From Pinirhizobacter soli (GTDB lineage Bacteria > Pseudomonadota > Gammaproteobacteria > Xanthomonadales > Rhodanobacteraceae), in NCBI RefSeq assembly GCF_015905305.1, contig NZ_JADZLQ010000001.1, positions 62,001-126,000 of the forward strand: 64,000 nucleotides of DNA, written 5' to 3'. Positions 1 to 12,000 of the stretch are shown piece by piece (positions within the stretch are counted from its first letter, which is position 1; each line of letters begins with the position of its first letter). Below the pieces are notes generated by a model. That model did no database searches. It worked only from the letters and a program-made list of their open reading frames with translations, and was not told the origin of the DNA. Position numbers and translations under genes: made by a program.

Positions 1-3000
1 CTCAACCACGGTGTTGTTGAGGTTGGTGACCACCAGGATGTAGTAGTCGCCCACCAGGTCGCGCGGCAGGGTCAGCGTGGCGCTGGCGGTGTAGCTGTCG
101 CCGTTGGCGAGCACGCCGGCATGGGTGACGGAGCCTGCCAGCACGATATCGTCCGCCGAAGGCACGCCGGTGCGCGAAAGCACCACGCGGTCGTTCCACA
201 GGGCCAGGTTGGTCGGCGCGTTGCCGGTGTTGTTCACCGTCCAGCTCACCAATACGTTATCGCCGCTCTGCGCGGTCGTTGGCGCGCTCACCGTCACTAC
301 GCCCAGGTCTGCATAGGCGGCGGCCACGTTGATGGCCTTGGCCGTGCTGTTGTCATTGCCACGCGTATCGGGCTCGAGCACCTCGGACTGCGCATCGACG
401 CGCACGCCAAGGTAGTAGTGCCCGTCAGCCAGCAGCGGCAGGTTGACCGTCGCCGATTGCGTATAAGTGCCGTCCACGGCAAGCGCGCCGTTGCGACGCA
501 CCGAGCCGATCACGATGTCGTCGGCGTTGCCGATGATCGCATCCGTGCTCAGCACGATTTCGTCGGTCCAGGCGTCGCCCGTGGCCGCCTGGCCATGGTT
601 GCCCACCGTCCAGCTAACGGTAACCGGCTGGCCGCCGATGCCTGATGTGGACGTGGTGATGCTGTCCACGCGCAGATCCGCGTATGGTACGGCGGCCGAG
701 ACCACCGCCGTGGCGGCGCTGTTGTTGCTCTCGGCGTCCTGGGTGAGATTGGTCTCGTACAGCACGCCCACACCGGCGGCATTCTGGTCGGCGGTGACGG
801 CGATGCTGATGTTGCCGGTACCGCGCAGGCCGTCGGGCAGGCGGAAGGTGAAGCTGCGCACGCGGTGTTCGCCCGAGCCGATCGGGCCGTTGACCTGGCC
901 ATCGACGAGTGCAGACGGGTCGTAGACCAGGCTGGTGTCGAGCAGCGTCATGCCGTTGTCGACGCGGCTGATGGTGATGCGGTCATTGAACGGCGCGCCG
1001 GTGGCGCTGGCGCCCTGGTTCCAGTCTTCCCAGGTGATGGTGACCAGGCCGCCGGCCTGGATGGTGGTGGTGACCACCTGCAGGTTCTTCACCGACAGAT
1101 CCGGCCCGACCGCCTGGTCGATCTCGGCGACATTGTTGCTTTCGCCAGTGCCGTCGGCGTTGGCTTCGGGGATTTCGGCCAGGCTATCGGCGATCACGCG
1201 AATGGCGAAGTTGCCCGATGCATCCACGCCCGTTGGCCAGGTGAAGCTGGCGTTGCGCTGGCGCGTGCCGCCTGCGGCCAGCGGGCCCTGGTCGAGCAGG
1301 TCGCGCAGGGTGACGGTGGCGACCACCTTGCCGGTGGAAAGATTACGCACCTCCAGCGTCTCGCTCCACGGCAGCGCGACGGCCACGTTGCCCTGGTTGC
1401 CGACGGTCCAGCTGACATTGACAGTCTGTCCAGGCTGGTAGGCGCCGGACGGCTGCAGGCTGAGGTCCTGCACGGTAAGGTCGGCATACGGCGACAGCAC
1501 CACCGTGGCGGTGACGCTGCCGGCGTTGTTGCTTTCAGCATTGCCGCCGCCGTTGCTCTCCTTGACCACGTTGTCGGAGTCGGTCAGCACGGTAATGCTG
1601 ACATCTCCGGCCGCGTATGAGCCGTCGGGCAGGCGGATCTGCATGTGGCGCGTGCGTGCATCGCCCACGCCGATCGGGCCATTGGCCGCGTCGCTGGCGT
1701 TATAGGGCACGGTGATGTCGGCAAGGACCACGCCCGTGGCGATATTGCGCACCACGATGCGATCGTTCCAGTTGCCGCTGGTGGCCAACACGCCCTGGTT
1801 TTCCACCACCCACTGCACGTCGATGGTCTGGCCGGTCTGCAGCGTGCCGGCGGGCGAAACATTCACCGAGGTGACGGTGAGGTCCGGTGCCGGGGTGACC
1901 ACCAGGGTATCGAGCACGGTGGGCGGTGCGTCGGGCACCTGCACCACATTGAACGAGACGTTGGCCACCGGGCTGGAATTGGGGTAGTTGGACATCGCCA
2001 GCACCAGCGTGTAGCGGCCGCCAACCAGCAGCCGGCCCAGGTCGATGCCGCTGCCGTTGAACTGGTAGTTGTAACTGCTGCCGTTCCAGGCGCTGGACTC
2101 ATTGCCCATCGACTGCTGGTAGAACACCGTGCGGCCAAGCGGGTCGAGCAGGGTCCAGGTCGGCACCGCGCCATAAGTGGACGAGCCCAGGCCCGGCAGC
2201 GCGTCCAGGAAGTAGTGCCCATCCGCCGGCACGTCGAAGGTGAATAGCTGCGTGCCACGCGTATCGATCGTGGTACTGACCGCCGTGCCTGGCGTCACCG
2301 CCGTGGCGCTGGCGGAGCTGAGCATGCGGAAACTGAAGGGGTTGTCGCTGGTGTTGTTGCTCCACACCGTCAGCACATAATCGCCCGCTGCAAGCAGGCC
2401 GGTGTAATCGTTGCTGTAGTTCGAATAGTAGTAGTAGCCGACCTGCTGGTTGAACAGCTGCTGGCCGCTTGCATTGGTCAGCTTCCAATAGGCGTTGTTG
2501 GTGGCGCTGAGCCCGTCGAAGGCCACCACCGTATCCTTGTCCAGGTGCAACGTGTACTGCACTGGTACGCCAGTGCCAGGCGCGGTGCCGTTGACGACGG
2601 TGTTAGGCTGCAGGGCCGCGTAGCCGGCCTTGATCGCGAAGCTGTAGGCGATCGCATTGGAAGGCACGTAGCCCGGGTTGTCGATGACCAGGTAGTACTG
2701 GCCCGCGGCCAACGACAGCGATCCGCTCTGGTTGTACAGCGAGCCGGAAGTCACCTCGGTGCCGTAGGGCGAGATCAGATGCCAGTTGAGGTAGCTGGTC
2801 AGGGTCGAGGTGACGAACGGGTCGAACCAGAACAGACTGGCCTGGGTCAGGTTGAGCTTGAAGATCTGCGGGCCTTGCTGCGCGTTGTAGGTGCCGTTGA
2901 TGCGCGTATCCGGCTGCAGCGCCGGCACCGTGCCCAGGTTCACCGCGGCGAAGTTGATCCAGCGCTGACCGGTGTTCCCGTTCAGATCGACGAAGCGGAA

Positions 3001-6000
3001 GGTGTAGCTGCCCGCCGAGGGCAGGATCACCGCACGGTTGCCGCTGCGCGGGTTGAAAGAATACAGCAGGGTGCCCTGGCTGTCGTAGACGTCCAGGCGC
3101 ACGTTGGGATCGGAGGGCGTGGTGATCCACAGCGAGGACGCTTGCGTCACCTGCACCTGGTAAGCCAGGCTGCCGTTCTGCAGCAGGCCTTGCACGGGCT
3201 GGCCGATCGGCAGCGCCGGCAAGTCGTGCGAGGTGGTTACGGTGAAGGCGTAGTCCTGTGCCGGCGCGGTACCGTCATCGTCCTGCGTGTCGCGGACCAG
3301 GTAACAGGTTCCGCTGCGCGGCAGGTTGGCGATGGTTCCGGCACCCTGCACTTGCTGCAGGAAATGGCCGAATTCATCATAGAGCGACCAGCCGAAGTTG
3401 AAGTCGTCGCTGTCGAGCGTGATCGTGTCGCCGCTATTGGCGGTGAAGCGGAAGAGCTCCGAGGCACCGGCGGAAGTGGTGCCCGTGGCGGCCGTGCCCG
3501 GCGTCAGTTCGGTGGCGGCCCCCAGGTCCAGCAGGCGCAGGCGGGCATTGTCGTAGCCATACGGGATGTTCTCGATGACCAGCTGATAGTCGCCACCATC
3601 AAGATCGAAGGTGGTGTTGTCCTGGCCGTTGTCCCACGTGCTTGCGCTGAACACCGTCTCGCCATGGTGCACGATGCGCCAGTTGGCATAGCCATAGTTG
3701 AGGAAGCCTGAGTCCAGCAGCAGGTGCGTGGCGTGGTCGAGATGGAAGTCGTAGACCGTCGGCCCCGTGGGTCGCAGCCAGTCACCTACGGCAACCTGCG
3801 GACGGCTCAGCTCGAACTGGAAGTCCACCGGTGTGGTATCGCCGGCGGCGTCGGTCTTGTACACCAGCAAGTAGCGTCCGTCGGCATTGAGCGTGAGGTC
3901 CGCGGCGCTGCCCAGGTCGCCACTGGCGGCCTGGTTGCCATCCGGACCGATCAGGACCCATTGGCCACTGAGCGTTCCGCTGTCCAGCGGCGCGAAATGC
4001 AGACGGTCGCCGTTGAAGCCATCGAAGGCATAGACCTTCGATTGTCCCGGCACCACGCTGTCGCTGAGCGGTGCATCGAGCACCAGTGGCGCAGCCATGG
4101 CGGCATCGGTAAGTGCGAGCGACAGATGGCTTGCGTCGGCACCGTGCGCCCGGACGGTAAGCCGGTATGTTCCCGCAGCGAGCGTGACCGCCTGTACCGC
4201 GCCATCGCCTGGCTGCCAGCTGCCCCAGCCGAAGTAGGTTTCATCCTGGGTGATCTGCCATTCGTAGCCATCGCCGCTATTGGCCAGCGCATCGAGCAGC
4301 AGGCGCGTCGGGCCAGAGAGGGTCAGCGTGTAGTAGGCGGTGTCGGCCGAGCCCTGGGTGTCGATCTGAAGGGTGTCGCCGACGTTCGCCGTCGCGGTCG
4401 TTGCCGGTTGCGTGGTGGCAATGGCGAAGCCGTAGCTCGCTGAACCTGCGGCATCGGAGCTCGCCGACCACACCAGGTAATACGTGCCGCTCGCCGCGAA
4501 CACCGGCAGCGCGTCGTTGCTCGACGAGGTATCACCCCACAGGTACTGACCCTGTGCGTCGTACACCTCCCACGCGCCGTTGCTGGTGCTGCCAGCCTGC
4601 GGCACGAAGTAGAGCCGCTGCCCGGCCTGCGCCTGGAAGGCGTAGAGCTGCACCTGGCCCGGATTCAGTGTCACGGTTGCTGGTGCGTCCAGCGGCAGTG
4701 CAGTGGCGTTCTCCATGCGGTCGAAAACCAGCGCATAGCTGTAATCGCCCGAGTCGTCCGCGGTACTGGCTACGGCGAAGGACTCACCGGACTCACCCCC
4801 GCTGCCGCCGTCGTTGCCCTGGGCGCTGACCTGGATAACGTAGTGGCCCTTGGGCATGAACACGGTGGTGTAGTAGTTGCCCAGGGTGTAGTTCGAGCCA
4901 GCAATTTCGACAGATGCCGTGACATCGTCCGAGCCCTGGGGCTTCTGCAGATAGACCAGCTGATCGTGGTCCACGTCGATGCTGTAGAAACTCACGCCGC
5001 CATCGGCGGGCAGGCTGCCCACCGTGATCTGGCCGGCGACCAGCGGCGTGGGCGCCGTGACATGGAGGGCGGTCGTGTCAGCGTCGACCTGGTCGACGCT
5101 GGTAAGGGCGACGTACCAGGTACCGCTCGTATCGGCGTGCACGTGGTAGAAATCGCCGGGGTTGTAGAACCCGCGCGAGTCGATGCGGTTCAGGTTGGCA
5201 TCGTAGATCACCACGTTGCTGTAACGCGCGCCGGTGATGTAGTAATCCTGTCCCGCCACAACCTGAAAGGCGTACAGGCCAGGGATGGCGGGGGCAGTCA
5301 GCGCGCCACTCGCAGCGAGCGTCTGCGCCTGGGTCGTGACGGTAAAGTCCAGGTCCGCCGAGCCATCGAGCGAAGCACTGATCAACAATGTGTAGTCGCC
5401 GGCGCCCAGCAGCGACGGCTCAGGGAAATTGCCTTGATAGGTGTTGAAATACCCGGACGCTACTTCCCCGCTGGCGTTGATCAACTGCCAGTGCATGCCA
5501 TACGAGGTGCCTACGCCCGCAAAGGAAACCAGCGACACCTGGTCAAGGGTGAAGGTATAGGCGCGCGCGTCGTTGTTGGTCAGCGTCACGCTGCTCGCCT
5601 GCCCCAGCGTGATCGGCGCGGTCGGGACAGCCGGCTGGTCGGTGTGGTCTACCAGCGTGGTGCCAAAAGTCGCCGTGACGGCGGCATTGGCATAGGTAAT
5701 GACGACGGCATAGTTGCCGTCATCGGGAAGGTCGAACGAGATCTGGTTGGCATTGGGGCCTGCGTAGCCCGAGCTCAGATAGCTGCCGTCGGGGCCGACC
5801 AGGTACCAGTACACCTGTGGCGACGTGGTAACCGCGCTGCTCACCTGCATGGACAGGTCGATCGTGTCGCCGGCATGGCCGGCGAAGTGCCAGGCCTGCG
5901 CGTCGCTGTACTGGGTAAGGTCCGCGGAGGCGGTCGTGCCGGGAGACAGGTCGGCACCGGCATCGAGGTCGATCAGGCGGAAGCCTGGTGTCGGGGCGCC

Positions 6001-9000
6001 CTCATCCGTCGATTCGCCCAGGGGCTGGTACGCAAACACGTGCAGGGTGAAGCTGCCCTTCGGCAGCTGGATCACCTGCGTCTGGCTGTTCGGCAGGTAC
6101 ATGTTGCCGTTGGTCCACTCGTGACCGTCCGCATCGACGATGTCGAAGTAGGCGGAAGCGCCTAGCAATCCCGTGGAGGCCACGATGAAGCGGCCTGGAG
6201 CTGCCAGGTCGAAGGTGTAGTCGGCCTGGAAGTTGGACGCATCGTCCAGCACCAGTGGCTGCGTCGCGCCCACGGTGAGCACGGTGCTGGGGACGGGGAG
6301 CGGCGCTGCCGAGACGTCGTAGGAGAAAGTGTCCACGGCGTTGCTGTAGACGAGCAGCGTGTAAGTTCCCGAGGACAGCGTCTGGCGACTGATGTTGTTG
6401 TTGCCCGACATGACCTGATCGCCGTCGGCGTCATAGACGACCCACGAAAGACCGTGCTCGCCATCGCCATTGTCGCCATCGACAACGGCGCCCAGATCAA
6501 GCGTGCTCTCACCATCGCTGTTGAAGGTGTAGGCGACGCCGCCATGGGTGGCGTCAAATTGTCCCTGGGCGGTCCCGGTCGTGCCGAGCGGCTGCGCTTG
6601 CGACAGATCAACCAGCAGGTAACCGAAGGATTCGCCGGCGTTCGATCCGATGACGCGGATGTCGTAGTCGCCGGCGGGGAGGAAGAACTGGCCGCCGTTG
6701 CCTTGGCTATCGTACGCATAGCCATTGCGGTAGATGGCGAACTGGACCCAGCCGTTGCTGTACAGGCTCTTCAGCAGGACGGTGGCGTCGTGGTCCAGGC
6801 TGAGGCGGTAACCCGTCGCGGTGTCGGGATTGTCACCCAGCGCGCCTTCGACGATCTGGCCCGGCTGGACGACTGGTAGCGTGGCCGGTGCCGTCGAGAT
6901 CTCGTAGGCCACGTCATTGCCGTCGGGGTCTTGTGCCTTGAGTACCAGCAGGTATTCGCCCGCGGGCAACGTGGCGATATCGACGTCGGCGCCGGTCGGT
7001 TCTTCCGCGACCACGTTGCCGTTCGTATCGAGCAGACTCCAGCGAAGCAATGATGCATCCGCCACGCCGAAGCCCAGATGCAGCGCGGTGGGTGTGGTGA
7101 GCGAGAGGCGGTAGACGGTTGCGGTATCGCCGCCGGCGAGGGTGCCTTGCGCGCCCGCGGCGGGCAGGGCGGGGGCATCGAGCAGGCTCAGCAACTGCAG
7201 GGCGAAATGCTCGCCCGGGCTGTCGCTACGAATCCACAGTTCATACGTACCGGCTGCGAACCGCTGGGTGGACGGCGAACCGTTCTCGACGTCGGTGCCG
7301 CCCTGGCCATTGGAGTCCAGATAGGAGAGCGAAGGCCCGGAGCCTGCCAGGGCAATGCCCCACTGGATGTCGCCGTCGGAGTCCAGGTTGTGGAACTGCA
7401 GCAGTGCGTCGTAGTCGAGCGTGATCCGGTAGACCGTGAACCCGGTGACGGGATCCGTGCTGCCGGTAAGCGTATCGCCCGGATGCGCGGCTGGCGGCGC
7501 CACCGCGTCGGCATGCAGGGTGAACGAGGCGTCCGCATTGCCGGTGCGTGCCACCAGCAGCCGGTACGAACCGGTCGCGAGCACGGGGGTATCCACCGCG
7601 GAACCGGCCGCGCCCGTCGCGATCAGCACGCCGTACTCGTCGTACAGCGACCAGGACGCCGAGCTATCGTCGCCGCTGTCCAGCACGATATGCAGGGCGC
7701 CCGATGTCGACGCCTCGTAGCGATAAACCACCGCCGACTGCCCGGCGTCGAGATGGCCGCTCGTGGTGCCCGCGTTCAGGGCCGCGGCGGTGGACGTATC
7801 GACGCTCTGGAACGCATAGCTGGCCTGGTCCGTCGTGGCGGCGATGGTCAGCACGTAGTCGCCGGCGGTGGGTAGCGTCGCGTAGGCGCCCGGATTTTCA
7901 TCCTGCCAGGGGCTTTCGCTGGAAGCGCCGACCGGCGTCAGGCGCCAGTGCACGCCTTGCGAGCCCAGATCGCGAAGCAATGCGCTGATCGTGAGCGACT
8001 GCGTGTAGTCCATGGTCACGCGGTAGCGCGCGCTGTCGCCGACAAAGGCGAGCGTGCCGCTGACCGAGCCGCCCCAGGCAAGCGGCGGCGCGGGAGGCGC
8101 CTGCGTCTGGCTCGAGGTCACGGTGTAGTCGGCGGCCGGGCCGTCGATCACCAGATAGCGCTGCGTGCCGGCGGCAACGCTCTGCGCGATAAGGGTGGAG
8201 GCAAGTTCGCTGTTGCCCGAGGCCACCAGCTGACCGCCCGCATCGTACACACGGATGGTGGCGCCGTTGGCCTGGCCCGTGGCCACGGCCAATTCGATCG
8301 CGGCCAGGTCCGTGGTGGCGGTAAGTCGGTAGACCAGCGCACGGCTGTCCGTCGTGGTCACGATCGACTGCCCGATGGCGAGGTCCGCCGCGGCGCTCAT
8401 GTCCGTGATGCGCACGCCGTAAGCGCCCAGCTGTGTCGCGTTGTCGGCGAGCACTTCCAGGGTATAGGTGCCCGGGCCGAGCAGGCACGCGGAAGGTGCA
8501 CCGGTGGTACCGGACTGCACGAGGCTGCCGTTGGCCGCACGGATGTTCCAGCGCTGCCCCGCATCACCGAAGCCGTCGACCAGCACCAGGGTCGGCGCTG
8601 CGATGGCGAAGCCGTAGCTGTCGGGCACGCCCGTCGTGGTCGTGTGGCCCTGCACATCGGTGCCGAGCGTAAGGCTCGTGTGCGATGGTGTCGTCAATGA
8701 AGCGGCATAGCCAATATCGGTTTCTTCCGCATCGCCGGCGCCATCGAGCACGAGCTGGTAGCGGCCGTCCCGCGGCAGCACCACGAGGAGGTCCTGGCCT
8801 GGGGCCAACGCACCAAAGTCCACCACGGCGTTGCCGTTGGCATCGAGCAGGCGTGCGGTGACGCTGCCGCCCGAAACGCTGTCGATGTGCAGCTTCAGGT
8901 AATCGCCAGCTTCGCCCTGTACGCCGTAGACCATGACCGAGCCGGCCGGCGCTACGCGCGCGGTCTGCCCCGTGGTCAAGCCCAGCGCGGCAGTGGTGGC

Positions 9001-12000
9001 AAAGTCGAACAGGTTGAACGCAAACGATCCGGCGGCCGCGCCGCTCGGGATGATGGTGAGGCGGTAATCGCCCGCTGCAGTCAGTGCAAGCAGCTGATCG
9101 CTTAAGTCATCCAGGTTCTCACCGTTCACCACGTAGCCGATGGGGCCTTGCAACTGCCAGCTGATGTCAGAGCGGCTGTAGATGCTACGGAACAGCGCCA
9201 TCGTGGGCGCTGCGAGCGAGAAGTCGTATTCGTAGCGCTGGCCGGGCGAGACGATGGTGCCTACGATGGGTGTGCCCGGCACCAGCGGCAGCACGGTGGT
9301 GACGACCTTGCGCAGGGTGAAGTTCACCGTGGTGTCGGCGCTGGTGTACCAGGCGTTCTGCCAGGTGAGTACGTAGTTGCCGGCGGCGAGGTGGAACAGC
9401 GCGGGATTGTTGGTGTTGCTGCCGCCGCTGGCGATCACCTGGCCTTGCGCGTTCTGCACCTGCCATTGGTCGTAGTCGCCGTTGAGTGGAGTTTCCACCC
9501 GGTAGTCGCCGTCGGCTGCGACGTTGAAGCGGTAAGGCGCCGGCAAGCCGGCTATGGGCAGCGCGACCGTCGTCGGCGTGTCGATAGCCACGACGGGCAT
9601 CGACGCCTGGTCCAACAGGCTGAACCGGAAATCGCCGGTGGAGAGGTCGCCGTAGCTCACCGTCAGCACGTAGGTACCGGCGGGCAGGTTCAACAGGTTC
9701 TGGCTGGAATAGCTGAAGTCGCGCTGGGACACTTCGTTGCCGCGCGGTCCGATCAGGCTCCAACGCAGGTTCGAATTATTGTTGAGCGGCGTGCTCATCA
9801 GCACCGAAGTCGGTGCATTGAGCGTGAAGCTGTACTGGATGTCCTGGCCCGGCTGGGCGATGCTGCCGGCGATGTCGGTACCGAGCGTGAGCGCGGCGCT
9901 CTGCGTGCTGCGCCGCCCCAGCGTAAAGGCCAGCGACTCCGATTTCGGCGCGGTATAGCCTACGTACGGCGACACCACCAGCAGGTATTCGCCGGTGTAG
10001 GTCGCGGCGATATCGGCGGCGTCGCTCCCGTTGTACATGGAGCCGGAAGCAATGACGCTGCCGCCAGGTGCGATGATCTGCCAGTCGGCGCCGTTGGTGG
10101 GCGAGCTACGGTCGGTCTGCAGGTAGAAGTGTTCGCCGGCGTTGGCGTTGAAGCGGTAAATCTGCGTGTGATCGGTAACCAGCGTGGTCTGCACCGCCGT
10201 GCCGGGCTGCAGATCCTGCGCGATGTCGCGATTGAGCAGCCGGAACGAAAGGTCCGTGGGCGTGTCGTTGCTGTTGCGGAACAGCAGCGTGTACTGGCCG
10301 GGTGGAAGCAAGCGTGCGGTGCCCTGGTCGTAGCCCAGGCTGGACCAGCTGATCAGGGTGCCGGCGGTGGAGCGCAGCATCCATTGCAGGGTGCTTGGGT
10401 TGCCGTTGGGGCCGGCCAGCACGTCGAGCGCCACGACCTGGGCGTGGTCAATGTTGAAGGTGTATTGCGCGATCGATTGGCGGCCGGCCAGCGTGGTGCT
10501 GGCGAGGTCGTTGATCGATAGCGGCGTGTTGCTCGTATCCGTCGCGCTGAGCGTGAACGTATCACGGTCCGTGGCGTAGCTATCGTAGTAGTAACCCAGG
10601 TCCAGCAGCGTGTAGCTGCCGTCGGCGGGAATGGTAAAGAGACTGCCGAGGTTGTCGCCCGACTGAGCCTGCAGGATCTGCCCCTGCGGCCCGATCAGCC
10701 GCCAGGTGGGCTGGTAGCCCGATACGGAATCCACATTGAGCAGCAGGGTCTCACCGGCGCTGGCCTGCACGCGGAAACCTGCGGCGGCGCTACCCGGGGA
10801 GCGCGTGACGATGGTTTGCTGGCCCAGCTGCAGGCTGGGCAACGTGGACAGATCAACAGCGGTAAAGGCATAGGCACCGGAGCCGTAATAGCTGGCTACC
10901 GAACCCTGCATGGTGAGCGCATAGTCGCCGGCGGGCAGGGTAAGCACCTGGTCGCCGTTGGACATCCATTGACCGCTGAACTCGATACCGCGCGGTCCCT
11001 GAAGGGACCAGGCGGTGTTGCCGGACTGTTGCGCATCCAGCAGCAGCTGGGTGGTCGCGCTGAGCGTGAAGCGATAGGTCTTGGTGGCGTCCCAGGTCGC
11101 CAGCGTGCCGGCGGTCGTGCCGCCAAAGGCTAGCGGATCACCGGCGGGCAGGGGCGTGGGTGCGGTGTTGCCAGCGTTGTCCAGGCGCGCCTGGAAACTG
11201 ACAGGCGTGCTGTTGTCAATGCTGCCCTCGATCAGCAGCGTATAGGCGCCCGCATGGGTGAGGCTGACGGCCGTGCCATCCCCGGAGAGCGCAGCAGAGC
11301 CGACGGTACGTCCGTACATGTCTACGATGCGCCAAAAGGCGCTGCCACCGGTTGCGCTGGCGGCCTGCACCGCGACGCTGTCGCCAGCGGCCGCGCTGAA
11401 CGTATAGGCGGCGCTGCTGTTGCCCGGCGAAAGTGTGCCTGACAGCGGCGCCCCCTGCGTAATCGCGGCGGCGGCGGACAGGTCCAGCAGGTTGAAGGCA
11501 AAATTACCTGTGGCGGTGTCGACGCCCTGTACGGTGAGCGTGTAGTCGCCTGCCAACAGCGCCAGGACATCCAGCCCCGAATTGCCGTCAGAGGAGTTCA
11601 GCGTATTGCGGTTGATTTCCTGCCCGCGCGGTCCGGTCAGCGACCACACGATGTCATTGCGGTTGGACAACGCATCGAAGGCCAGCTGCGTCGCTGCGGC
11701 CAGGTGGAACGAGTAGTTCACTGACTGGCCGGCCAGGGCGATCGAATCGTTCACCGCCGTGCCCACGCTCAAGGTGGCGGCGATGTCCGGCACGAGGTTG
11801 AGCTGGAACGTGTAGCCCACCGTGGCGGTGGACGCGTTGCCGGTGGAGCCATCCAGAACCAGCCAGTAATCGCCCGCCGTCGATACGGTGAGCGGGTTGA
11901 TGTTCTGCCCGAGACTGCCGGTGGACACGGCGTTGCCGAACGGATCGACCAGGCGCCACGCCACGCTGCCGCCGGTGGGCGACTGGCTGCCGAAATAGAT

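Noticed and set aside
2545-3711. Long plus-strand open frames across 1-13 kb (for example 2545-3711, 4843-6165, 9148-10521)
   Set aside because: They are rich in Arg, Gly, Val and His with no family motif and lie antisense to the single continuous minus-strand frame with clear PPC/CARDB repeats. High-GC shadow frames.
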